This document shows, piece after piece, positions 19,443 through 28,343 of a DNA stretch of 64,000 nt. The notes under the pieces were generated by a model. That model was not told the origin of the DNA. It did no database searches and saw nothing but the letters and a program-made list of their open reading frames with translations. This DNA is from Psychrobacter sp. ANT_WB68 (lineage in GTDB: Bacteria; Pseudomonadota; Gammaproteobacteria; Pseudomonadales; Moraxellaceae): the NCBI RefSeq assembly GCF_008369115.1, contig NZ_VOAZ01000002.1, forward strand, positions 620,001 through 684,000. The letters are read 5' to 3'. A program made the translations under genes and the position numbers. The stretch's first letter is position 1. Every line of letters begins with the position of its first letter.

Positions 19443-19748
19443 AAACGTTCTCTGTGAAAATTCTAAAAGTGCTCATGCACTGATTAAGGAGGAAGGAGTA
19501 ACTGGTGTTATAACGGTCATCTAGCTAAAACCAATAACCTTAGGGCGTGCCTTCATTTTAAAAATGGGGATAAAAATGACGACACGCCCAGTTCAATGGA
19601 TTAAGAAAATGAGCGCTATTTACATAACTGAGATAGACAGCTGTTAATCAAATATCGTTGAAGGGCGGCTATTTTAGCCGGCAGTTCAAATAATTTATGG
19701 GAATATCGCCCACTCAGTTTTACCAGATACATTTACTGTAAAATCAAA
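19443..19748. other. 306-base gap between ggt and the DadA-type gene
   Basis: No gene seen. It should contain the ggt transcript end and the promoter of the DadA-type gene. I found no strong hairpin with a T-run. Confidence 0.4.
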
Positions 19749-21695
19749 TCAATAGCCGACCACTGCCGCATCGACAATACGTGGGTCTGAAGAACCATAG
19801 ACACCATTTGGCGTCATCATAATCGACTGTGTTGAACCCATAGCTGACTGCGGACTGATCTTATGTCCCATTGATTCAAGTTTTTTAATCGTATCGACAT
19901 TCAGTGCTTTTTCGATACGAATCTCATCGGGTAGCCATTGGTCATGAATCCGCGGTGCATGCGTAGCTTCAGCGATATTCATATCATGGTCGATGACGTT
20001 GGATATCAATTGCGTGACGGTTGTGATGATGCGGCTACCACCTGGGCTGCCCGTGACGATATAAGGTTTGCTGTCTTTAAATACGATTGTTGGACTCATC
20101 GAAGACAACGGACGTTTATTCGCTTCAACCGCATTTGCATCGCCGCCGATTAAACCATAGCCATTGGGTACGCCAGGCTTGGCAGAAAAATCATCCATCT
20201 CATTATTGAGCAGGATACCCGTACCTTCAGCGACAAGCCCAGTACCATAAGAGAAGTTCAGTGTATAAGTATTGGCGACCGCGTTGCCGTCTTTATCAAC
20301 AATAGAGAAGTGCGTGGTTTGATCGCTCTCGTACGGTAGAGGGTTATTGGCTTTTATGGTCGACGCTGGTGTGGCTTTATTTGGATTGATTAACGCGCGC
20401 AGTTTATCGGCATAAGCTTGTGAGGTTAACCCGCTGGCAGGAACATCGATAAAATCAGAATCACCCAAATACTCAGAACGATCGGCATAAGCAAGCTGCA
20501 TAGCCTCAGCCATCAAATGAATGGTTTGCGCGCTATTTTGACCATAGTCTTTTAGCGGATAACCTTCCAAAATGTTTAAAATCTGCACAATATGAATACC
20601 GCCAGAAGACGGTGGTGGCATTGAGACAATCTCATAACCACGATAATCACCTTTAACGGGCACGCGAGCGATGGCTTCATAATTTGCCAAGTCCTGCAAA
20701 CTCATATTGCCACCAGCATCATTGACCGCTTTAACCAATTTACGTGCCGTTTCCCCTTTATAAAATCCATCAGCCCCTTTGGCTGCAATCAGTTTTAGCG
20801 AATGGGCAAGCTCAGGCTGTTTTAAGCGCTCACCCGGTTTATAAGCGCTGCCATCAGCTTTAAAAAATATCTTTTTGGTGCTAGGCCATTTTTGCATGCG
20901 CTCGCTTAACGCTTCTAGTGATTCAGATAGTCCAGGTGTTACCACGATACCTTTCTCTGCCAGTGCAATCGCTGGCGCCATCACTTGCCCGCGGCTCATT
21001 GTGCCGTGATCTTCTAATGCTTTGAGTAAGCCTGCAACTGTACCCGGTACACCAACGGCTAAGCCATGATATTGAGATAAGTCGCTGACGGCGTTGCCAT
21101 CCTTATCAAGATACATATCGCGTGAGGCGCTACTGGGGGCTTTTTCACGATAATCGAGCGCCACGGTTTTACCTTGTTTGGCATCATAAACCATCATAAA
21201 ACCACCGCCGCCGATATTGCCAGCTCGCGGCAATGTGACTGCTAGAGCAAAACCAACCGCTACAGCGGCGTCAACGGCATTACCGCCCTCTTTTAAAATC
21301 TTTAGTCCAATATCAGAAGCCATTGCTTCTTGGCTTGCGACCATACCGTTTTTTGCCCAAACAGGGTGGTGAATAGCATCTTCAGAATAGATGGCTTGAT
21401 CTGTTTTGGCTTGGATTTTTTTAGGCGTGAGCGTGTTGGTTTTCGCTCGTGTAACGCGCTGCGTTTCAGACAATATGGTAGGGTTCTCTGCCATAATTGC
21501 AAGATTAATTGCATTGGTATTGATTGAAGTCGAGTTGATAGTATTTTTTGTATTGGCCATCGGCTCAGCAGCATGAGCGGATAATGAGACTAAAAACGTA
21601 CTACTGATTAACAAGATAGCCGCTTTAATCTTTGCTCTAGCTTGAAGGTTGCTATGAGGAGCGTCTATTTTGTTTTTTAGTGCTGAGTTTTGCAT
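19749..21695 (-). CDS. ggt: Gamma-glutamyltransferase, periplasmic
   Basis: 648 residues, an Ntn hydrolase that cleaves gamma-glutamyl compounds such as glutathione. A basic N-region and hydrophobic segment ending in LVSLSAHA|AE form a signal peptide. The large-subunit part has GNIGGGGFMMVYD and DYREKAP. Self-cleavage gives the small subunit beginning at T460 in TTHFSIVDKDGNAV; NNEMDDFS and GSPGGSRIITTV form the rest of the active site. About 70 extra low-complexity residues (Asn/Thr/Lys) lie between the signal peptide and the catalytic domain. AGGA ribosome site. Likely role: glutathione turnover in the periplasm. Confidence 0.95.
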   Translation of the reverse strand: MQNSALKNKIDAPHSNLQARAKIKAAILLISSTFLVSLSAHAAEPMANTKNTINSTSINTNAINLAIMAENPTILSETQRVTRAKTNTLTPKKIQAKTDQAIYSEDAIHHPVWAKNGMVASQEAMASDIGLKILKEGGNAVDAAVAVGFALAVTLPRAGNIGGGGFMMVYDAKQGKTVALDYREKAPSSASRDMYLDKDGNAVSDLSQYHGLAVGVPGTVAGLLKALEDHGTMSRGQVMAPAIALAEKGIVVTPGLSESLEALSERMQKWPSTKKIFFKADGSAYKPGERLKQPELAHSLKLIAAKGADGFYKGETARKLVKAVNDAGGNMSLQDLANYEAIARVPVKGDYRGYEIVSMPPPSSGGIHIVQILNILEGYPLKDYGQNSAQTIHLMAEAMQLAYADRSEYLGDSDFIDVPASGLTSQAYADKLRALINPNKATPASTIKANNPLPYESDQTTHFSIVDKDGNAVANTYTLNFSYGTGLVAEGTGILLNNEMDDFSAKPGVPNGYGLIGGDANAVEANKRPLSSMSPTIVFKDSKPYIVTGSPGGSRIITTVTQLISNVIDHDMNIAEATHAPRIHDQWLPDEIRIEKALNVDTIKKLESMGHKISPQSAMGSTQSIMMTPNGVYGSSDPRIVDAAVVGY

Positions 21696-21868
21696 CGCAA
21701 ATTCCTTTTTACGAGTGGGTTAGAAGTAAAGTTATCTGATGATTATTCGTTATGAGACAAACTTATCGACCGTTCTTATAAAAACGGTCGCATTGCTTAA
21801 AATAATAAGATAGCATGAGAATCAAGTTATATCACTTACATATGTTTATTAGAACGATGGAGATGACT

Positions 21869-22303
21869 ATGAAAAGGTTAATGGCTGTGAGCGTTGGCTT
21901 AGCTTTTGCATTTAGCGCTGCCCAAGTACAAGCTTCGCCGACTATTGAAGAGTTTATGTCTACTAATAATGGGCCAGGTTATTTTAATTGTGCTTATAAA
22001 CTTAAAATTGCCAGCAAAAAATGCTTGGTAACAACCTCAACTATTAATTCTTCAAAGGATTCTAGATCTAAACGGATTCTTGGTGCTGATGAATATCTGC
22101 CATTATTGACTATCAAATGGCCAGATGGTGACAGTAGCCGTTATGTAGATATAGGTGGCGATGAAGTGTATGAGCTCATCAATTTAGCAGACCGTAAAAG
22201 CTATAATTATAGAACGATTAAAAACGCTCGCCAAAATATAGATTTTTCAAAAGGTTTGGTCATTATCAATGATGATGGTAAAGAACATATCCGTTTATGG
22301 TAA
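21869..22303 (+). CDS. Small secreted protein of unknown function
   Basis: 144 residues from the ATG at 21869, chosen because GGAG lies 6 bases upstream and because it starts the signal peptide MKRLMAVSVGLAFAFSAAQVQA directly; the frame is open 18 codons further upstream. Mature part: two cysteines (YFNCAYKL, KKCLV) that may pair, a WPDGDSSRYVDIGGDEVYEL segment and a final IRLW. I recognise no family. It is followed by a terminator and stands alone. Confidence 0.7.
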   Translation: MKRLMAVSVGLAFAFSAAQVQASPTIEEFMSTNNGPGYFNCAYKLKIASKKCLVTTSTINSSKDSRSKRILGADEYLPLLTIKWPDGDSSRYVDIGGDEVYELINLADRKSYNYRTIKNARQNIDFSKGLVIINDDGKEHIRLW

Positions 22304-22327
22304 ATGTCTTTAATGCTTATTTAATAT

Positions 22328-22359
22328 GCAGCGCTATCTTATCGGATAGCGCTTTTTTG
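22328..22359 (+). terminator. Terminator of the small secreted protein gene
   Basis: Stem AGCGCTATC / GATAGCGCT with a 6-base loop, followed by TTTTTT. Confidence 0.85.
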
Positions 22360-22500
22360 TTTTCTCGAATATAAGAGTAATTATAAAAATTTCATTAAAA
22401 TATTTCTGTATCTTTCCTAAAATGTAACCTTTTATGTTATAAATAACAGAATAATGACTAAAGTTATCATTGTCTGTTTTTATCAAATAAAGGGATTTTT

Positions 22501-24435
22501 ATGGGGCAGCTTACTTCTAAAAAACGCACCTTAGCGTATGACTCTCAAGCGTCAGTTGTACAATCATCGATTATCTGTAAAAATCATCCTATAAAACTGG
22601 CTATCTATGCGTTTACCGCCGCTAGCGCCACGACTATACTGATGGGCTGTCAGACAAATACAGCGTTGCCGCAGTCGAGCCAAACACCTGCCACGACTAT
22701 AGATTTTAGTGTTGCAGATAGCGGTCGTAACCAAGCTCAATCTCAAGCCTTTAGCAGTCAATTAAATGCTAATGCAGAGCAGTATCAACAGCTGTTTGAT
22801 CAAAGCAAAAACCCCAATATGGAAACGCAAGCCAAGACCCGTCTACTTAGTGCTATTCGTCAGCACTTAGCTGGCGAGCACGTGGCTGTCTCAAAAGCTA
22901 ATTATCATTCTATTCCCTTTATTAAAGCCGGTAGTATTGATGCTGGATCCAGCAGTTTTTTTAGAACGCTGCTTGAGCTGTATCTCTCTAAAAATACAGA
23001 AATAGATGATTATAGTGAATACGAAGAAGCGGCTGATGCGATTGGAGAAGATAGTGAGATGGATAATGCTACTGGTAGCTATAATGAAGAAGATAGTGCA
23101 GTCGAAGTAGAGGAAGCAGCTGCAACTGAAGTACTATCATATGACGAGTATGGCTATGATGAATATGGTAATTCTCAAGATAGTAGCGATGATGAAAGTG
23201 CAAGCGATTATGATAATAACAGCGACAGTGACTACAATAACCGGGATTTGTCATCGAGAATCCGTAGCATGGACTTTCGCGGTTTCCTCAGTGAATACGA
23301 AAATATGCAAGCGAGCAAAGCTGCAAATGGCACTCAAGATGACAACGCCGCTCGCACTTATCCTGGAATGCTAACCCAGCTTGTTAATATGTTTATCCGT
23401 ACGCCACAGCAAATTGAGGCAATAAACAATTATCACTATCAATATCTCACGGTGAATAGTGTCAGTCATTATAAACCGCAGCAAAAGCAGCTACAGAGCG
23501 TATACAGCTATGATTATGTAGCACCAACGATCAGCTCATCGATTCAATTACCCATTGCACTTGATTTTAACAAAAGTGCACTCACTGTCGATCCATCGGC
23601 ATTGTTACCTATCCTGGCATTGGCCAATCCTGAGCATGCACCACTACCGACGCAAATGAGCTCACACACCATAAACTTTGGTTTACCTGAAGCTATTAGC
23701 TCGCAGATACCTTCGGCGGTGATTTATGATGCCGTCATTGCGGCGCTACAAAACAGCATGGCAGAGCTTGAACCAGAGTACTTCAGCGCGGTTGATATAC
23801 GCGATGATACCTTTGCCAAGCAAGTAGGCGCCAATAGAGCCATCAAAGTTTACTTCGGCAGCAAGCAAAGTGGTGAGATGCTAGGCAAAATGATTAAAAA
23901 TATCTCACGTTCGCTACAAAAGTATATCGATGAGAATCCTAATAGCTATCCTGATGACAGTATATTAAAAACTGAGATTGCTAGGCTTGAGCTCTATAAC
24001 AAAGGCTATCAAAGTGCAGACGTTGGTTCGTTACTACAGCTAATCGAAGCGGTTAGCCCTATCTCTTTTAATCATATCAACTACTATTATTTAGATGATT
24101 CAGACCACCTACTGGCAAAACAGCAACGGCTTAATATTGGTAGTGACTTTTTTGGTTCACAAAATACCGTATTGAATCAAACGCTTTATGATAGTGCCAG
24201 CTTCAATAAGCATCCGTTAATGCCGCTATTGGAGCAGTCTTTTGGTGCAAAGGCGTCAGCAGCTATTGATGGCAATGCTTGGCTGGCAAAACAGCGCCAG
24301 CAAAAAGAGAGGTTAGAGATGGCACGTGATGCGCGTTATGACTATGTAGAAGCGACTGAGGCGATTGCTGATTATACCGATTATGATGTCACAGACACAG
24401 CAGATGAGGCAATCTCGTTTGATGATAGTCACTGA
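22501..24435 (+). CDS. Large lipoprotein of unknown function (paralogue A)
   Basis: 644 residues. A long polar N-region of about 30 residues precedes a hydrophobic stretch and the lipobox ILMGC (C50), so it is probably an outer-membrane or periplasmic lipoprotein. Residues about 165-250 are a low-complexity acidic stretch of Asp, Glu, Ser and Tyr. The rest is a folded-looking region that contains YQYLTVNSVSHYKPQQKQL and IQLPIALDFNKSAL. The segment order resembles the next gene, which suggests a diverged tandem pair. AAGGGA ribosome site. No family recognised. Confidence 0.75.
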   Translation: MGQLTSKKRTLAYDSQASVVQSSIICKNHPIKLAIYAFTAASATTILMGCQTNTALPQSSQTPATTIDFSVADSGRNQAQSQAFSSQLNANAEQYQQLFDQSKNPNMETQAKTRLLSAIRQHLAGEHVAVSKANYHSIPFIKAGSIDAGSSSFFRTLLELYLSKNTEIDDYSEYEEAADAIGEDSEMDNATGSYNEEDSAVEVEEAAATEVLSYDEYGYDEYGNSQDSSDDESASDYDNNSDSDYNNRDLSSRIRSMDFRGFLSEYENMQASKAANGTQDDNAARTYPGMLTQLVNMFIRTPQQIEAINNYHYQYLTVNSVSHYKPQQKQLQSVYSYDYVAPTISSSIQLPIALDFNKSALTVDPSALLPILALANPEHAPLPTQMSSHTINFGLPEAISSQIPSAVIYDAVIAALQNSMAELEPEYFSAVDIRDDTFAKQVGANRAIKVYFGSKQSGEMLGKMIKNISRSLQKYIDENPNSYPDDSILKTEIARLELYNKGYQSADVGSLLQLIEAVSPISFNHINYYYLDDSDHLLAKQQRLNIGSDFFGSQNTVLNQTLYDSASFNKHPLMPLLEQSFGAKASAAIDGNAWLAKQRQQKERLEMARDARYDYVEATEAIADYTDYDVTDTADEAISFDDSH

Positions 24436-24518
24436 TATATTGTCACTGATATATTTTCAGGGTCAGTCATCGTTGCACTATGTTTAGAAAAATATAACGC
24501 CTTCCAAGGATAGAAAAA

Positions 24519-26243
24519 ATGAAAAAATTAAATGTGGCATTATCTATTATTAAAAAACCAGAAAAAATGAGCGTATTATCCTCTAAATCAATGATAACAG
24601 TAAGTACGTTAGTAGCCAGTACACTACTGATAACAGGTTGCCAATCTGTCAATCTGAGTCAATCAAAAAACTTGCCTGCAGATAATACGCCAAGCGTTGC
24701 GAAGGCCGCATTAGCAACCGCGCTACAGCAGCAGCGTCGGCAGTCTTTTGCTTATCATAGTAATGTTGAGATTGTTAATGAGCAGCAGTTTACAACCATT
24801 GATAGCACGCAACTGGTAACCTCAGAATATGTCGATAGCTATTGCGAGGATAACCATGATCAAGCTTATGCAGCTTTATTAACAAAATCAGAAGCACAAA
24901 ATAAAGCTATTACGTCGATTGATTACGAGCCTCAGCGTCATGCACTCAAACAGTCTTACTTAGCATGTGTGGATGCTTATGAAGCATGGAGAGACGCTCA
25001 CTATGATAGTGACGCCTATAGCGTGGATGTGGCGGCTGAGGACGTTGTAGATGCGGTAGCAGAAATGGCGCCGATAGCGTCTGAGATGGATTCCGCTAGT
25101 GACGCCAGCGTTACGACTGCCTCTGTCTCACCATATTATGAGAAGCTATTTAATGAATATGAGAGTAAGACAAGTAAACTAGATATCAAAAAATCACAAT
25201 TACTAGATGCTTATCTGCTAAAGCCATTGTCTATGAATGTGCAGGGAGTTTATCAGCCGCTGGCTGGCAAGTTTACCATGCTAGGTAGTGTGCAGTATTC
25301 AGCGCGTAACCATCGCACCAGTATCAATCAGCCTATCTATGTCGATTTTAAAACTGGTAGCCTGTATTTATGGGCAGACAATTTTGCCTTGCTCACCTCG
25401 AAGCTTGCTGATGATAAATTAGGTACCAAATGGAAAAATAAATGGTTGAAAATAGCCCTTGATGACGGTACGTTACCGAAGGATTTTGGTCGTGCCGTAA
25501 TAAAAAGCCACATTCAAGCAGAAGACAGTGTCTATGCAAAGGCTGATGTGAGCCAGTTTGATTTTATCGCTCCAAATATTTTGACGGCGCTGTCACCCAA
25601 ATTACCTGAGCAGCAGCTAGTACCAATGCTCAATAGCGAAAAAATCATTCGCCGTGTACAAAGTAGTGCTAGTGATGAACAGGCATATAAAGACTATATG
25701 GGCACATTCTATAAACTCATCACTCAGCAATACCCTGAGCTTATAACGCAAAGTGTCTCTGATACGCAAGATGACATTTATCCTGCGGATAATAAAATCA
25801 CCAGTAAATCGATAGTCAAACAAGTTTTATTAAAAATGAAAGGTTTTGCTGATGACAAAGTGCTAAAAACTCAAGAGACTACCTTACCTATATCAAGATC
25901 AAATCTGCCTGTACAAGAGTTATATGGTTTTAGTAAAGGAGGGCAACTGCAATGGCAGCATAGCCGCCATTATCTTCCGACCAAAGCCAGTAACGACGCC
26001 ACTGAAAAAAATAGTCTCGTTATTGATGCGCTCACTCAATACATGTCTATCCGCGCGCAAGATAAGGCGTTTCCCAATTTAGCCAGTGACAGTCAGGTGC
26101 CAAATGCTAGCAACAGTATCGATTTAAAAGAGTATAGCATTGAGCTTGCGGAGTATTACCGCCAAGGTAATGGTACAACGATGGGCAAAATGTTATTTAG
26201 TATGCTACCGATGTATAAACAGCGCTTGGGCTCAATGGATTAA
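24519..26243 (+). CDS. Large lipoprotein of unknown function (paralogue B)
   Basis: 574 residues from an ATG preceded by AAGGA. Lipobox LLITGC (C41) after an N-region of about 25 residues, as in the preceding gene. Shared layout with it: Glu/Asp/Ala-rich stretch (about 165-205), then a domain with LSMNVQGVYQPLAGKF followed by INQPIYVDFKTGSL, matching the order of VNSVSHYKPQQKQL and LPIALDFNKSAL in the first protein. The end carries YRQGNGTTMGKMLFSMLPMY. Likely cell-envelope protein. Gap of 83 bases to the first paralogue; probably one transcript. Confidence 0.75.
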   Translation: MKKLNVALSIIKKPEKMSVLSSKSMITVSTLVASTLLITGCQSVNLSQSKNLPADNTPSVAKAALATALQQQRRQSFAYHSNVEIVNEQQFTTIDSTQLVTSEYVDSYCEDNHDQAYAALLTKSEAQNKAITSIDYEPQRHALKQSYLACVDAYEAWRDAHYDSDAYSVDVAAEDVVDAVAEMAPIASEMDSASDASVTTASVSPYYEKLFNEYESKTSKLDIKKSQLLDAYLLKPLSMNVQGVYQPLAGKFTMLGSVQYSARNHRTSINQPIYVDFKTGSLYLWADNFALLTSKLADDKLGTKWKNKWLKIALDDGTLPKDFGRAVIKSHIQAEDSVYAKADVSQFDFIAPNILTALSPKLPEQQLVPMLNSEKIIRRVQSSASDEQAYKDYMGTFYKLITQQYPELITQSVSDTQDDIYPADNKITSKSIVKQVLLKMKGFADDKVLKTQETTLPISRSNLPVQELYGFSKGGQLQWQHSRHYLPTKASNDATEKNSLVIDALTQYMSIRAQDKAFPNLASDSQVPNASNSIDLKEYSIELAEYYRQGNGTTMGKMLFSMLPMYKQRLGSMD

Positions 26244-26329
26244 GAAAATGGGTTTTATTTTTTAAAGTAATTAAAGAGTTAGATGGTTTCTTATAAATAG
26301 AAACATTATTTAAATTAAAAAGGATAGAT

Positions 26330-26683
26330 ATGAAACAGTATTTAGTGGGTATTATCTTTGCTGTAATTACTTGTAGCTCAGCACAGGCAGGATGCATTGG
26401 AAGCTCGACATTTTCGACATGCTCTGATGCAAGTGGGAACTCGTATACGAATAGTAGAATAGGAAATACAACCTATACGTCTGGTTATAATAGCAATACG
26501 GGAAGTAATTGGAGCCAGAATACAAATAGAATTGGGGATACTTCATATACTAATGGCACTAGTGCTAATGGGAGTTCTTGGAACAAATCTTCTCGCCAGA
26601 TTGGGTCTTCTACTTACCATAATGGTAGCGATAGTGATGGAAATAGCTTTAATTACTCATGCAACCAATTTGGGTGTAATTAA
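26330..26683 (+). CDS. Small secreted repeat protein (RIGxTxY repeats)
   Basis: 117 residues: signal peptide MKQYLVGIIFAVITCSSAQA, a Cys pair after it (GCIGSSTFSTC), and a Ser/Asn/Gly-rich mature part. Three imperfect repeats of about 25 residues share the core R(I)(G)xTxY followed by a glycine and, seven to eight residues on, GSxW or GNSF: SRIGNTTYTSG, NRIGDTSYTNG, RQIGSSTYHNG. A second Cys pair closes the chain (YSCNQFGC). Similar short proteins with this repeat core are known in other proteobacteria without a function. AAGGA ribosome site and a strong terminator after it. Confidence 0.75.
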   Translation: MKQYLVGIIFAVITCSSAQAGCIGSSTFSTCSDASGNSYTNSRIGNTTYTSGYNSNTGSNWSQNTNRIGDTSYTNGTSANGSSWNKSSRQIGSSTYHNGSDSDGNSFNYSCNQFGCN

Positions 26684-26707
26684 TCCTATAAAGAAAGCAT
26701 TTGAAAT

Positions 26708-26745
26708 CAAAAAAGCGCAGCGATTAATCGCTGCGCTTTTTAATG
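26708..26745. terminator. Bidirectional terminator
   Basis: Perfect palindrome AAAAGCGCAGCGA / TCGCTGCGCTTTT (26711-26740) around TTAA. It serves the repeat protein gene on the plus strand and the Spy-like gene on the minus strand. Confidence 0.9.
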
Positions 26746-26796
26746 GCTGTACTTTATCTAACTAATGTTTTCTAATTATATGCTCGATATTTTATC

Positions 26797-27330
26797 TTAC
26801 TGCGCTTGGTTATGCATCTTACGCTGTTTTGAACCATGATGACCTTTTGCTTTTCTCTCTGATTTTAATTGCGCCATTTTTTGACGCTGTTCAGGGGTCA
26901 GTATTTGAGAGATAGCGTGTTGAGTTTGGACGCTTTCAATAAAGCGCTGCTTGGTTTTCGCTGCTTGCTGATCCGCAAGACGGTTGAGTGCTACTGTGTC
27001 TAAGGTTTTGGCATTGGTCAACGTCTGCATTTGTTGTTGCATTTGCGCACGTTCTGCTTGATATTTTGTGCGATCGTTTTTGTGACCACTATATTTTTCT
27101 TGCATAATGGCTTTGATTTGCGCCTGCTGCGTCGCTGTCAAATCTAGCTGTGACATTGGGCCTCTCATGTCGCCTTTGTGCATGCCTTCTTTCATACCAG
27201 CTTTATGCTGCTTTTGCATTTGGGTTGTTGCTGGCGTGGTATCGGTAGTGGCATTAACACTGGTACAGCCCGTAACAGTTAAGATGCTAGATATCGCGAG
27301 TACTGAGCCCATGAATAATTTTTTCATCAT
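26797..27330 (-). CDS. Spy/CpxP-like periplasmic lipoprotein
   Basis: 177 residues. Lipobox LTVTGC (C22) is followed by a His/Lys/Met-rich linker and a helical domain with LDLTATQQAQIKAIMQEKY and, later, ILTPEQRQKMAQLKSER: the two LTxxQ-type motifs of the Spy/CpxP family. Members are envelope chaperones or, as CpxP, inhibitors of the sensor CpxA. The tail is strongly basic (KAKGHHGSKQRKMHN). AAGGTA ribosome site. Divergent from a CpxR/CpxA-type pair 326 bases away, which points to regulation by it. Family members are usually free periplasmic; the lipid anchor is unusual. Confidence 0.85.
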   Translation of the reverse strand: MMKKLFMGSVLAISSILTVTGCTSVNATTDTTPATTQMQKQHKAGMKEGMHKGDMRGPMSQLDLTATQQAQIKAIMQEKYSGHKNDRTKYQAERAQMQQQMQTLTNAKTLDTVALNRLADQQAAKTKQRFIESVQTQHAISQILTPEQRQKMAQLKSERKAKGHHGSKQRKMHNQAQ

Positions 27331-27656
27331 TATTACCTTAAATTATGGTGCAAACGTTATTTATTGTGAAAAGTGGTTTTTATCTGATAAGTAATGATGG
27401 TCAAGTGTCCCGGATAGCCACTATTAATCAGTATTCCCCATGCTGCTAGTTAGTACTGCCAATCACTACTTGTCATCAGTGTTTGTTGCTGATAGGCACT
27501 ATCATACGACAGCTAGAAGTTACGAACATTTATGAAATATTAAGAAAGGTAACGTTTGTGGCGCATTGATGGGCGCTTGCCTGATAATATGCACCATACT
27601 ATGGCATGTTATAAATAATAATATGAGTAAGCTGCAAGAGGGTGGAGAGGATAGAT
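27331..27656. promoter_or_regulatory. Divergent control region between the Spy-like gene and cpxR-like gene
   Basis: 326 bases without a gene. GAAATATTAAGAAAG near 27534-27548 has the GxAAx-N5-GxAAx spacing of a CpxR box (consensus GTAAA-N5-GTAAA) but with mismatches. A strong ribosome site GGAGAGG stands at 27644-27650. Confidence 0.35.
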
Positions 27657-28343
27657 ATGCCAAATATTTTATTGGGTGACGATGACGAAGAGTTGACCCA
27701 ACTGTTGCAAGAATATTTGAATAATCACGATATTCGCTGTGACTGTGTTCATGATGGTGAAGCGGTCATAGAGCGGTTAAAGACTGCGATGCAGAATAGT
27801 TTGCCTTATGATTTATTGGTGCTGGACATTATGATGCCAAAGATAGATGGGCTGAGTGTCCTACGTCAGCTGCCCGCTATCAGCGATATCCCCGTCATCA
27901 TGTTGACTGCAAAAGGCGAGGAGATTGATCGCATTATTGGGCTGGAGCTTGGCGCAGATGATTATATTACTAAGCCTTGCAACCCGCGTGAGCTGCTGGC
28001 ACGTATTAACGCGGTGATTAAACGTACCAATGCTGCTTCATCAGAGCACACGCCCTTACCAGATAGCCGTTTGCATTTGGATCAAAATCAGCGTATTTGT
28101 CAAATAGATGGCGTCGAGTTACAAGTCACCGGTACGGAATTTGATTTGTTGGTGGCGCTACTCAAACAAAAAGGCGAGGTGGTGAGTAAAGCATGGCTCT
28201 CACAAAATGTCTTACAGCGTGAATTACAGCCGTTTGATCGCAGTCTTGATGTGCATGTGTCACGCTTGCGCAAAAAACTTCAGCCTTTTCATCATGAGTC
28301 TATCAAAGCGGTTCGTGGAAAAGGCTATCAGCTGGTGCTGTAA
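27657..28343 (+). CDS. cpxR: CpxR-type response regulator (OmpR family)
   Basis: 228 residues from the ATG at 27657, which lies 6 bases after GGAGAGG; an upstream GTG at 27642 would overlap that site. Receiver domain with ILLGDDDEELTQLL acidic pocket, phospho-Asp in LLVLDIMMP, MLTAKG and the Lys in ITKP. C-terminal winged helix with LQVTGTEFDLL, FDRSLDVHVSRLRKKL and VRGKGYQLVL, closer to CpxR than to PhoB or OmpR. It should activate envelope-stress genes, probably including the divergent Spy-like gene. Its stop overlaps the start of the kinase gene (TAATG). Confidence 0.85.
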   Translation: MPNILLGDDDEELTQLLQEYLNNHDIRCDCVHDGEAVIERLKTAMQNSLPYDLLVLDIMMPKIDGLSVLRQLPAISDIPVIMLTAKGEEIDRIIGLELGADDYITKPCNPRELLARINAVIKRTNAASSEHTPLPDSRLHLDQNQRICQIDGVELQVTGTEFDLLVALLKQKGEVVSKAWLSQNVLQRELQPFDRSLDVHVSRLRKKLQPFHHESIKAVRGKGYQLVL

